Below are positions 27,063 to 36,700 of a stretch of DNA of 64,000 bases, piece by piece. The stretch lies in contig JAPOVS010000019.1 in the NCBI GenBank assembly GCA_026708055.1, positions 64,532 through 128,531 of the forward strand, written 5' to 3'. The translations under genes and the position numbers were made by a program. Each line of letters begins with the position of its first letter. Within the stretch, counting starts at the first letter, position 1. The notes below the pieces were generated by a model. The model ran no database searches. It saw only the letters and a program-made list of their open reading frames with translations, and was not told the origin of the DNA. Origin of the DNA: a bacterium. GTDB lineage: Bacteria > Actinomycetota > Acidimicrobiia > Acidimicrobiales > CATQHL01.

Positions 27063-28664
27063 ATGGCACGTGTTCTGGTCGCTGAGCGCATCTCGGCGGC
27101 CGGCATCGACCTCCTGGGGGAGTCCGGCCACGAGGTTGACGTGCGCCTCGGCATGTCGCCCGCCGAGCTGGCCGAGGCCGTGCGCGGCGCACAGGCGCTG
27201 ATCATCCGCTCGGCCACGCAGGTGACCGCGGAGGTGCTGGAGGCCGGCGAGGACCTCGTCGTGGTGGGCCGTGCCGGTGTGGGCCTCGACAACGTCGACC
27301 TCGCCGCTGCCACGCAGCTGGGCGTGACGGTTGTGAACGCACCGCTGTCCAACGTGCTGTCGGCGGCCGAGCACACCGTCGCGTTGATCCTCTCCCAGGC
27401 CCGCAACATCCCCCAGGCGCACGCCGCGCTGATGGCGGGGCGCTGGGAGCGGGCGCAGTGGGAGGGCATCGAGCTGGCGGGCAAGACGCTCGGCATCATC
27501 GGGCTGGGGCGCGTCGGCCGTCTCGTGGCCGAGCGTGTGGCCGGATTCGCCATGCTCACGGTGGCGCACGATCCCTACGTGTCGGTCGAGCAGGCCCGCG
27601 AGTTGCGCATCGAGTTGGTGAGCCTCCCCGAGTTGATGGCACGCAGCGACTTCGTGACCGTGCACGTCGCCCGGACCCCCGAGACGATCGGACTCATCGG
27701 GGCGGAGCTCCTTGCAGAGGCCAAGCCGGGGATCCGGATCGTGAACGTTGCCCGTGGCGGACTCGTCGACGAGGAGGCGCTGGCGGAGGCGTTGCGCTCG
27801 GGCCGGGTGGCGGGGGCCGCGCTGGACGTCTTCGACGGCGAACCCATCGAGTCGTCGCCCCTGTTCGGCCTGCCCGGCGTGGTGGTGACGCCGCACCTGG
27901 GGGCGAGCACGGCTGAGGCGCAGCACCGGGCGGGGGTGAACATCGCCGAGCAGGTGAACGATGCCCTGGCGGGCGGCTTCGTGCCGTTCGCGGTCAACAT
28001 CGAGGCGCGGCAGGCGCCCGACATCCTGCGACCCTACCTGCCGCTCTGCGAGCACATGGGCGGGATGCTGGCCGAGATCGTCGGCGGGTTGCCCGAGGAG
28101 GTGGAGTTGGAGTTCTGGGGCCATATCGGTGATCACGATCCCTCCATTGCGCGCCTGGCTGTGCTGAAGGGTCTGCTGGCCACGGCCCGCCAGACCAACG
28201 TGACCTATGTGAACGCGCCCCTGATGGCTGGGGAGGTGGGCCTGCGGACGGTCACGCACAGCCACGTGGCGCCCCGGGACTTCCTCAACGAGGTGGTGGT
28301 GCGAGGCGGGGGGACGGAGCTGGTCGGCACGCTCCTGGGAGTGCGCGGCGACCCCTACGTGGTGAAGGTGAACGGCGTGGCGATCAACGTGCGCCCGTCC
28401 CGGCACATGGTCATGATCACCAATGAGGACAAGCCCGGCATCGTCGGGGCGGTCGGGACGATCCTCGGTGAGGCCGGCGTGAACATCGCCGACATGGTGC
28501 TCGACTGCACGGGCGGCCGCAGCTCCATTTCGCTGATCATGTTCTCAACGGACCGCCACGTACCCGAGGCCGTGGCACGGCGGTTGCGGGAGACGCCCGG
28601 CGTCCTGACGGTGACGGTGATCCGCCTGGGCACCGTCGACCAGTCAGGGCCCTCCGCGCGCTGA
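27063..28664 (+). CDS. serA: D-3-phosphoglycerate dehydrogenase
   Basis: 533 residues, the long actinobacterial form. Order: substrate-binding half, NAD domain with 'IIGLGRVGRLVAERVAGF', catalytic Arg/Glu/His region ('NVARGGLVDEEAL', 'VTPHLGASTAEAQ'), then the intervening ASB domain and a C-terminal ACT domain from about residue 455 ('HMVMITNEDKPGIVGAVG'), which usually binds serine for feedback inhibition. Catalyses the first step of serine synthesis; serC is 5 kb away. A GAGGTGAG ribosome-binding site sits about 7 nt before the ATG. Confidence 0.95.
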   Translation: MARVLVAERISAAGIDLLGESGHEVDVRLGMSPAELAEAVRGAQALIIRSATQVTAEVLEAGEDLVVVGRAGVGLDNVDLAAATQLGVTVVNAPLSNVLSAAEHTVALILSQARNIPQAHAALMAGRWERAQWEGIELAGKTLGIIGLGRVGRLVAERVAGFAMLTVAHDPYVSVEQARELRIELVSLPELMARSDFVTVHVARTPETIGLIGAELLAEAKPGIRIVNVARGGLVDEEALAEALRSGRVAGAALDVFDGEPIESSPLFGLPGVVVTPHLGASTAEAQHRAGVNIAEQVNDALAGGFVPFAVNIEARQAPDILRPYLPLCEHMGGMLAEIVGGLPEEVELEFWGHIGDHDPSIARLAVLKGLLATARQTNVTYVNAPLMAGEVGLRTVTHSHVAPRDFLNEVVVRGGGTELVGTLLGVRGDPYVVKVNGVAINVRPSRHMVMITNEDKPGIVGAVGTILGEAGVNIADMVLDCTGGRSSISLIMFSTDRHVPEAVARRLRETPGVLTVTVIRLGTVDQSGPSAR

Positions 28665-28754
28665 CTCGCGCCAGGACGCCCACGCGCCACGACAACTCGG
28701 CAGATCGGAGGGTGATACCAGTGGATCGTGCCGTCGCCTGGCACCGACCGGAGC

Positions 28755-28946
28755 TCAGGCGGTCGACGACTCCTCGGAGGCGTCACCGGCACCCCCGTCA
28801 CCCTCCAGCGGGGGCCACGGCTCGATCGAACCCGGATCCTGCTCGGCGTCGTCGCCCTCGCGCTTGTTCTTCAGCCAGCGGATGGCGGCGGCCACGACGG
28901 CGATGATCAGCGCCCACTTGATGAGCCGCTTCAGGAATCGCAACAT
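28755..28946 (-). CDS. Small membrane protein of unknown function
   Basis: 63 residues from the ATG read at 28946. One N-terminal membrane segment ('LIKWALIIAVVAAAIRWL') flanked by basic residues, followed by an acidic Asp/Glu/Gly-rich cytosolic or external tail. Similar short proteins next to serA or leuA are not something I recognise. It lies between convergent serA and the divergent leuA leader. Coding is plausible because the hydrophobic helix and charge pattern are ordered, but no family supports it. Confidence 0.55.
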   Translation of the reverse strand: MLRFLKRLIKWALIIAVVAAAIRWLKNKREGDDAEQDPGSIEPWPPLEGDGGAGDASEESSTA

Positions 28947-29006
28947 CGCCGCGGAGTATAGCGAGCACATCGTCGGTACGGCCGGCGGCGGGATCCGGCG
29001 CGAACG

Positions 29007-29035
29007 TTGACGAATCGCCAGCCTGCTGCCATGCT
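29007..29035 (+). promoter_or_regulatory. Candidate leuA promoter
   Basis: TTGACG at 29007-29012 and CATGCT at 29030-29035 are separated by 17 bp, a standard sigma-70-like arrangement. Predicted transcription would start near 29042, only about 2 nt before the leader peptide ATG, so the leader would be translated leaderless or nearly so. Sequence match only; weak -10. Confidence 0.45.
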
Positions 29036-29043
29036 GTAGGTCG

Positions 29044-29079
29044 ATGCGCAGTTTCGTTCACCTGCTGCTTCTTCGCTAG
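29044..29079 (+). CDS. Leucine leader peptide (LeuL-like)
   Basis: An 11-residue frame ATG-to-TAG reads MRSFVHLLLLR, with four consecutive leucine codons (CTG CTG CTT CTT) just before Arg and the stop. It sits upstream of leuA and is followed within 35 nt by a strong intrinsic terminator. This is the classic layout of transcription attenuation by ribosome stalling on leucyl-tRNA shortage. Leader peptides rich in leucine precede leuA in other actinobacteria. The Leu run, spacing and terminator together make chance unlikely. Confidence 0.8.
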   Translation: MRSFVHLLLLR

Positions 29080-29080
29080 G

Positions 29081-29106
29081 GCGAGCGCCCGCATACCGGC
29101 GCTCGT
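29081..29106 (+). promoter_or_regulatory. Hairpin between leader peptide and attenuator
   Basis: GCGAGCGCC (29081-29089) can pair with GGCGCTCGT (29098-29106) around an 8-nt loop, directly after the leader stop codon. In a leucine attenuator this would be the pause or competing stem. I could not identify an unambiguous antiterminator that would sequester the left arm of the terminator. Confidence 0.55.
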
Positions 29107-29111
29107 CGACC

Positions 29112-29144
29112 AACCTCCTGCCCCGGGGCAGGAGGTTTTTCTTT
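29112..29144 (+). terminator. Intrinsic terminator acting as leuA attenuator
   Basis: CCTCCTGCCCC (29114-29124) is followed immediately by its complement GGGGCAGGAGG (29125-29135), then TTTTTCTTT. AA and TT extend the stem by two pairs. It lies about 25 nt upstream of the leuA start and after a Leu-rich leader peptide, so it is best read as a regulated attenuator rather than the end of another gene. Confidence 0.85.
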
Positions 29145-29169
29145 ACCTCGATAGAGACAGGAGAAGGTC

Positions 29170-30753
29170 ATGTCGGTACAGAATCCGGACCGGGTCGTCA
29201 TCTTCGACACCACGCTGCGCGACGGCGAGCAGTCGCCCGGCATCTCCCTGGACCAGAGCGAGAAGCTCGAGATCGCCGAGCAGCTCGCCCGGCTCGGCGT
29301 GGACATCATCGAGGCCGGCTTCCCGATCGCCAGCGGGGGCGACTTCGAGGCGGTGCAGGTGATCGCCAAGGCGGTGCAGGGACCGGTCATCTGCGGCCTC
29401 TCCCGGACCGCCCACAAGGACATCGACCGCTGCTGGGAGGCCATCGAGGCGGCTGAGCGGCGGCGCATCCACGTGTTCATCGCCACGAGCGAGACCCACA
29501 TGCGCCACAAGCTCCGCATGACCCCCGAGCAGGTGAAGGCCGAAGCGGCCTCCGCGGTGGCGCGGGCAAGGAGCTACACCGACGACGTGGAGTTCTCCCC
29601 CGAGGACGCCTCGCGCAGCGACTTCGACTTCATGTGCGAGGTGCTCCAGGTGGCCGCCGACAACGGCGCCACCACGCTGAACATTCCCGACACGGTGGGC
29701 TACGGCGTCCCGGAGGAGTACGCCGAGAAGCTGCGGCGCATCCGGGAGCAGGTGAGCGGTGACTACGTGCTGTCCACGCACTGCCACAACGATCTGGGCC
29801 TGGCGGTTGCCAACTCGCTGTCGGGAGTGCTGGCGGGCGCCCGTCAGGTCGAGTGCGCCGTCAACGGCATCGGCGAGCGGGCCGGCAACGCCGCGCTCGA
29901 GGAGATCGTCATGGCGGTCAAGACCCGCGACGACTTCTTCGGCGGCCTGGAGGTGGGGATCCGCACCGAGGAGCTCCACAAGACGAGCCGGCTGGTGAGC
30001 CGCCTGACGGGCTATCCCGTCCAGTACAACAAGGCGGTCGTGGGGCGCAACGCCTTCGCCCACGAGGCGGGGATCCACCAGCACGGCGTGCTCAGCGAGC
30101 GCACCACCTACGAGATCATGGACCCGCAGGCGGTGGGCCAGGAGGGCAGCCAGATCGTGCTGGGCAAGCACTCCGGCCGCCACGCCTTCGCCGACCGCCT
30201 CCAGAGCCTGGGACTCGACATCACCGGTGACGCCCTGAACGCGGCGTTCGCGCGCTTCAAGGAACTCGCCGACCGCAAGATCGAACTCACCGACGCCGAC
30301 CTCGAGGCGATCGTGGCCGACGAGGTGGGCAGCGCGCTGGAGCACGCCTTCGAACTGCAGGTGCTCGAGTGCCACGGCGGAAGCGTCGGGACCGGCACGC
30401 CCAGCGCCACCGTCGTCGTGTCGGTGCACGGCGAGTCGCGTACCGCCCGGGAGGAGGGCAACGGCATGGTCGACGCCGCCTGCAAGGCGGTCAAGGCGGC
30501 CACCGGCGTCCACGGGCGCCTGACGGACTACAGCGTCACGTCGGTCACCGGCGGCGTGGACGCCCTGGCGGACGTGGCGCTGCGGTTCGAGTCCACCGAC
30601 GGTGTGACCGTGTCGGGCCGCGGGCTGTCGAGCGACGTGGTCGAGGCCTCGGTGCGGGCCTTCGTGAGCGCCCTCAACAAGGTGGCGCGGGTGCGGGCGT
30701 CGGGCGAGAACCCCGACGCCGTGGACCGCCCCGGCCGCCTCTTCACGGTCTAG
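29170..30753 (+). CDS. leuA: 2-isopropylmalate synthase
   Basis: 527 residues, complete. 'IFDTTLRDGEQSPG' starts the TIM-barrel with the metal/substrate aspartate, 'STHCHNDLGLAVANS' carries the metal-site histidines, and 'GRNAFAHEAGIHQHGVL' the flexible region. Residues after about 390 form the LeuA regulatory domain for leucine feedback. Condenses 2-oxoisovalerate with acetyl-CoA, first step of leucine synthesis. The 5' region has a leader peptide and terminator (29044-29144), so expression is probably controlled by leucine supply. It ends 3 nt before the giant protease gene, which converges on it. Confidence 0.96.
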   Translation: MSVQNPDRVVIFDTTLRDGEQSPGISLDQSEKLEIAEQLARLGVDIIEAGFPIASGGDFEAVQVIAKAVQGPVICGLSRTAHKDIDRCWEAIEAAERRRIHVFIATSETHMRHKLRMTPEQVKAEAASAVARARSYTDDVEFSPEDASRSDFDFMCEVLQVAADNGATTLNIPDTVGYGVPEEYAEKLRRIREQVSGDYVLSTHCHNDLGLAVANSLSGVLAGARQVECAVNGIGERAGNAALEEIVMAVKTRDDFFGGLEVGIRTEELHKTSRLVSRLTGYPVQYNKAVVGRNAFAHEAGIHQHGVLSERTTYEIMDPQAVGQEGSQIVLGKHSGRHAFADRLQSLGLDITGDALNAAFARFKELADRKIELTDADLEAIVADEVGSALEHAFELQVLECHGGSVGTGTPSATVVVSVHGESRTAREEGNGMVDAACKAVKAATGVHGRLTDYSVTSVTGGVDALADVALRFESTDGVTVSGRGLSSDVVEASVRAFVSALNKVARVRASGENPDAVDRPGRLFTV

Positions 30754-30756
30754 CGC

Positions 30757-33700
30757 CTAGTCGTCGTCGATGATGGTGCCGGTGGCGGTGCGGTCGGTGA
30801 GGGTGGCGCCGACGGGGTCGGACAGGACCAGCTGGAAGGTCTCGTCGGCCTCTCGTCTGTTGTCTGCGTTCGGTATGACGGTGATGCCGCGGCGGGTTGT
30901 GCCCGGCCTGAAGGTCAGCCGGCCCCGGGCTCCGGGGTAGTCGAGGTAGTCGTAGGCGGTGCCTTCCTGAGTCTGGTAGCCGACGGTCACCGTCCGGGTC
31001 GACGCCTCGCTGAGGACCACGACGAAGGTGATCGCTCCGGTGTCCTCGCCGGCGCGGGAGTACCGGGTGTCGATGGTGATGGCGGGCAGTCCGGCGGGCG
31101 GGGGCTGGTCGTCGTTGGTGATGGCGGTGGCGATGGGGCCGCCAACTGCGGTGACGCCGCCTGAGAGTCCCTGCCCCGACGGGGCGAGCCTGCCTGCGGC
31201 CAACGCCACCGCCACGGTGCGCTCGGCGGTGTCGTCGTTGGGCAGCGCAACCAGCACGAGCGTCGCCTGCTGCCCGCCCGCGGCGAGCACCACTGCGGGG
31301 TTCTGTGCGCTGTGGGGGCCGTCGGTGAGCAGCGTCACGTGGTCGTTGACTCCCTGGCCTTGCTTGAGCGCCAGGGTGTAGTGGCCGCCGGCGGCGGCGC
31401 CGGTCACGGCCAGGGGCGCGGTGAGGGTCTCGCCGGCAGCCAGGGCCCGGCCAGCGGTGACGGTGATCTCCCTGGTGCCGCCGTCCTCGGCGATGGCGGC
31501 ACCGGCGACGGCCGCCAGCGTGACGGTGGTGGCGTCGCCGTCGGAAACCGCCACCGTGGCCGAGCCCTGCGACGACGAGACGGTGTAGCCGCTGCCCGCG
31601 GTCACGGTCACGGTCACCGACCCGTCGGCCTCGTCAGTGCTGTCATTCGCCGTGGCCACGGTGTATGACTTGGTGCCGCTGGTGGGAACGATCACGGTCT
31701 TCGTGCCCGTCGACGCGCCGTAGTCGCCGCTCTGGGTGACCGTCACCGAGACCGGCAGCGGCGCAGCAGGAGCCGGGTTGGCAGTGACAGTGAACGCAGC
31801 GCTGCCGCCCTCGGTCACAGCCGCCCCCGCGGTCACGCCGACCTCCGGCGTCGGCGGAGGTGGAGGGGGTGGGGGAGAGGGTGGCAGATCATCGTCTGAG
31901 ACAGCCACCGACGCCGCGCCATGCGCCGCCGACACCGTGTAGCCCTGACCGGCGTCGAGAGTGACGGTGACCGACCCGTCAGCCTCATCAGCATCGTCGT
32001 CCACCGTCGACACCGTGAGCCGGGCTGTTCCGCCGGTCGGGATCACCACCGTCTTCGAGCCGGTCGACACACCGTAATCGCCCTGCTGGGTGACGGTCAC
32101 GCCCACCGACAGAGCGGCTGCGGGAGCCGGGCTGGCCGTGACCGTGAACGCAGCGCCACCGCCCTCCGTGATGCCCGCGCCCGCGGTGACGCTGATCTCG
32201 GGCGTCGGCGTCGGCGGCGGGGGCGGTGTGGGGGTTCGCGGTGTGGCGCGGCAGGCCTCGAGGCGGTCCAGTTCGGCGTACACCTTCTGCCACAGCGCGT
32301 TGGGTCCGTTGCCCTGCCAGTTCGGCTCCTGGCGGTCGGGGCGGGCCTTGAGCGCCGCCACCGTGTAGGTGTCGGTGCCCAACATGGTGTTGTAGGAGCG
32401 GGTGAACGTCTCCAACAGATCCGGGCGCCCCCCGTTCCACGGATCCCGGGTCTTGGCCAGCACCTGGGCCAGCAACGCTGTGTCCGCGGTGACGCAGGTC
32501 TGCGGCACCGGCGGCGGGTCGTCGTCATCGGAGACCGCCACCGTCGCCGAGCCCTGCGACGACGACACGCTGTAGCCCTGGCCTGTGTTCACGGTGACGG
32601 TGACCGAGCCGTCGGCCTCGTCGACGCTGTCGCCGGCGGTGGCCACGGTGTAGCTCTTGGCGCCGCTCGTGGGAACCGTCACCGTCTTGGTGCCCGTCGA
32701 CACGCCGAAATCGCCCGTCTGGGTGACGGTCAGCGACACCGACAGCGGCGACGCAGGCGCCGGGCTCGCCGTGACAGTGAACGACGCGCTGGTGCCCTCG
32801 GTGACGCCGGGTCCCGCGGTCACGCTGACCTCCGGCGTCGCCGACGGCGGGTCGTCGTCATCGGAGACCGCCACCGTCGCCGAGCCCTGCGACGACGACA
32901 CGCTGTAGCCCTGGCCTGTGTTCACGGTGACGGTGACCGAGCCGTCGGCCTCGTCGGCGCTGTCGTCTATCGTGGCGACGGTGTGGCTGACGCTGCCGCT
33001 GGTGGGGACCGTGACGGTCTTCGTGCCGGTCGTGCCGGGCGCGGCGTAGTCGCCCGTCTGGCCGACGGCGACGCTCACGGTCAGCGGTGCCGCGGGCGCG
33101 GGGTCGGCGGTCACAGCGAAAGCGGCAGAGCCGCCCTCGGTTATGCCGGTGCCTGCGGTGACGCTGATCCGGGGGGTCGGCGTCCGGCTTCGCGCGTCGT
33201 TGTCGTAGACCACGGCGCCGGCCGAGATGCGGGACCGCGAGACGGTGTAGCCGCTGTCTCGTGCCACCATGACGATGATCATGCCGTTGCGTTCGGCGAC
33301 GGCGTCGTCGTCGGTGGCGACGCTGTGCTGCGCCGAGCCGGAGACGGGGATGGTCACCTGCTGGACGCCGGCGGCGCCCGGTGCCAGGTGATCCCCGATC
33401 TGCAGCACTTGCAGCGAGACCGTCAGCGGAGACGAGGGCGCCGGGCTGGCGGTGACGGTGAAGCGGGCGTCGTCGCCCTCGGTCAAGGTGACGGCCACGG
33501 CGGTGACCCCGACCTCCGGCCCTGGCAGGTCGTCGTCGGCCACGGCCACCGTCGCCGCGCCCTGGGCGGACGAGACCTTGTAGCCGCTGCCCGCGTCCAC
33601 CGTGACGGTCACCGAGCCGTCGGGCTCTGCCACCTCGTCATCGACCGTGGCAAAGCTCTGGGCGACGCTGCCGCCGGCGGGAACCGTCACCGTCCGCGCG

Positions 33701-36700
33701 CCCGTCGACACGCCGAAGTCGCCTGTCTGCGCGACGGCCAGCGACACCGTCAGCGGCGCCGACGGGGCGGGATCGGCGGTCAACGTGAAGACCGCGCCGT
33801 CGCCCTCGGTCACGCCGGGGCCGGCGGCCACGCCGACCACCGGCGTGTCGTCGTCCGCGACGGCCACCGTCGCCGCGTCCTGGGCGGACGAGACCTTGTA
33901 GCCGCTGCCCGCGTTCACCGTGACGGTCACCGAGCCGTCGGGCTCTGCCACGTCGTCATCGACCGTGGCAAAGCTCTGGGCGACGCTGCCGCCGGCGGGA
34001 ACCGTCACCGTCCGCGCGCCCGTCGACACGCCGAAGTCGCCTGTCTGCGCGACGGCCAGCGACACCGTCAGCGGCGCCGACGGGGCGGGATCGGCGGTCA
34101 ACGTGAAGACCGCGCCGTCGCCCTCGGTCACGCCGGGGCCGGCGGCCACGCCGACCACCGGCGCATCGTCCGGCGGAGGGTCATCATCATCGGACACCGC
34201 CACCGACGCCGCACGCATATTCGAAGACACGATGTAGCCGCTGCCCGCCTTCGCAGTCACCGTGACCGACCCATCGGCCTCATCCACCCCATCATCGATC
34301 GTCGCAACCGTGTACGGCGCCGAACCGCTGGTCGGAATCGTCACCGAATGCGAACCGGTCGCCCCCGCCGCGACAAAATCGCCCTGCTGAGCGACCGTCA
34401 ACGAGACAGTGAGCGGCGCGGACGGCGCCGGAACAGCCGACACGGTATAGGAGGCGGTGCCGCCCTCCGAGACCCCCGCACCACCCACCACACTCACCAC
34501 CAGAGGGGCGTCGTTGTCCCTCACCACAACGTCGGCCGATCCCTGGGTGGCAGACACCGTGTAGGCGTGAGATCCCACCACCCTGACCTTCATCAGCCCA
34601 TCGCGCTCATCAACCTTGTCATCGTGGGTCGCCTCCCAAATCTGCATCGAACGGCTGTATGAGCCGTTCCTTGGAAGGAATTCCAACCGGCGCGAACTGA
34701 GAATCCCGGGGACCTTGTAGGAGCCTCGCCAAGTCACCGCCAATATGACCGTGAGCGGCTTTATCGGAGTGGGGGTGGAAGTGACCGTGAAGACTGCGGA
34801 GCCGCCTTCAGTCACGGCGCTGTCACTGGTGGTGATGCTGATCTCCGGAACGTCCTCACTCCGGACTGTCTTCGTCGCCGAATCCTGCGACGAAGACACC
34901 GCATATCGGAGACCCGGGGTCACCCTGACCGTCACCGACCCGTTCAGTTCGTAGACGCTGTCGTCCACCGTGGCAACCCAGAACATGGCCGAACCGCTGA
35001 TGGGAACGGTCACCGTCCGGGCGCCCAAGTCCCCCGAAGCGACATAATCGCCCGACTGCGACACCAGCAGCGAAACCGTCAGCGGCGCATCCGGAGCAGA
35101 GTCGGTGGTCAGCGTGAAAGTGGCCGCGTCGCCCTCGGTCACGGTTCCGCCGCCGGCAATGCTCACCACGGTTCTCTCATCATCCCTGTCGTCCACTGGC
35201 ACCGCAGCCGAACCCTGCCCGACAGCGATCCTGTAACCCTCGCCGTTCCACACCGCCACCCGCACCGACCCATCAGGTTCTGCGTAACCGTCGTCCACGA
35301 TGTCCACCGCGAACTGGGCCGTGCCGCCGGTCGGGACCGTCACCGAATGCGAACCCAGATCGGCCGCAGCAACGAAGTCGCCCTGTTGTGACACCAGCAA
35401 GTTGACGGTCAGCGGCGCCTTCGGAGCAGGGGCGGCGGTGATTGTGAAGGTGGCCGCTTCGCCTTCGGTAGCCGGGCCGCCCCCGGTGACGGTGACCTCG
35501 GGTACGGGATCGTCGCCGGCGATGGTGACCGTGAAGGGCGCCCCCAGCGCCAGGACACCCGAAGGCGTGGCGCCCAGACCCACCTTGAAGGTCTCGTCCG
35601 GTTCGGCCCTCCCGTCGTCGAGCACCTCGATGGCCCCGCTGCCCTGGGCCTTCCCGGCGGGAATCGTCACCGACGCCAATGAGGTGATGTCGGCTCCGGC
35701 GCCGGTCACGGTGGCCGTCCCGGCGCTGACCGAGATGGGAACCACCAGATCACTGGTGAACGTTCCACCGCTCAGCGTCGCCCCGACCGTGACCGTCTCG
35801 CCCTCGTCGGCGTCCACGTCGATGCCGGTGCCGCCGTCCACCGACAGACGCAGCCGCGGCCGCCCGTCGGTGCTCTGGCCGCTGTGTCCGTACACGGTCA
35901 GAGTGGCCGTCCGCACCTCGGCGAACTCCCCCCAAGAAGGACCGGCCGTGTTCCTGCGGGAGGGGAACTGGTCTGAGATGCGGAGCTTCCAGGTCCCCGA
36001 GGGATCCTCTCCCAGGTGCCGGGTGGAACTGAAGTTGAAGCTGCCGCTGATCCCACACGGGAGCCTGCACCCGTATCCCCCTTCCCAGGGCTCCAGCAGC
36101 AGAGACTCGGTGCCCGCGGGCGACACCAGCCTGATATCGAGATCTCGGGCGAACTCCGTCCAGAGACCCAACTCGACATCCACATGCTCAACGAAATCGA
36201 TGGAAGTGGAAAGAGTGAGCGGTATCTCGACCACCTGCCGGTCCTCGAGAATCCGATACGTCACCGACGTGGAGGCCGAGGCGGTCTGCATCGCCGGCAA
36301 CAGCGGCCACTCGAATGCCAGATCCACCGCCGCGGACGCGTCGACCAGACCGAAACCGTACTTGTGGCTGTAGTGATACCTGTGGTCGGCGTCGCTGTAC
36401 TTGGAGGCGCCGGTGCTCCAGCTGCTGTCACCGGGGTCGTTGCGGCGGGCGGTGTCCGCCAGGATCAACTTCACATCACGCCAGGTCAACTCGGCATTCA
36501 CACCGCGCATCAGCGCCACCACACCGGACACCATGGGCGCCGCCGCGCTGGTCCCCCAAAAAAACCGAGTGTACTCGGAATGACCCGTCGTAGTCAGAAT
36601 ATTCTTCGAGAGGCTACTCGAGCGGCTACTCGAGGGCGCGCAGACCCACAGATTGTCCCCTTCCGACGAGTAATCCGACGACTCCCCCGCATGGTTCACC

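Noticed and set aside
33533-34165. Insertion sequence or transposon duplication
   Set aside because: The near-identical 318-bp units keep the reading frame and match the protein repeat unit, so it is repeat expansion within the protease gene.
31921-34662. Long plus-strand frame of 900 codons antisense to the protease
   Set aside because: High-GC repeat DNA leaves the opposite strand open; the sequence is His/Arg/Gly-rich and mirrors the repeat period of the real gene.
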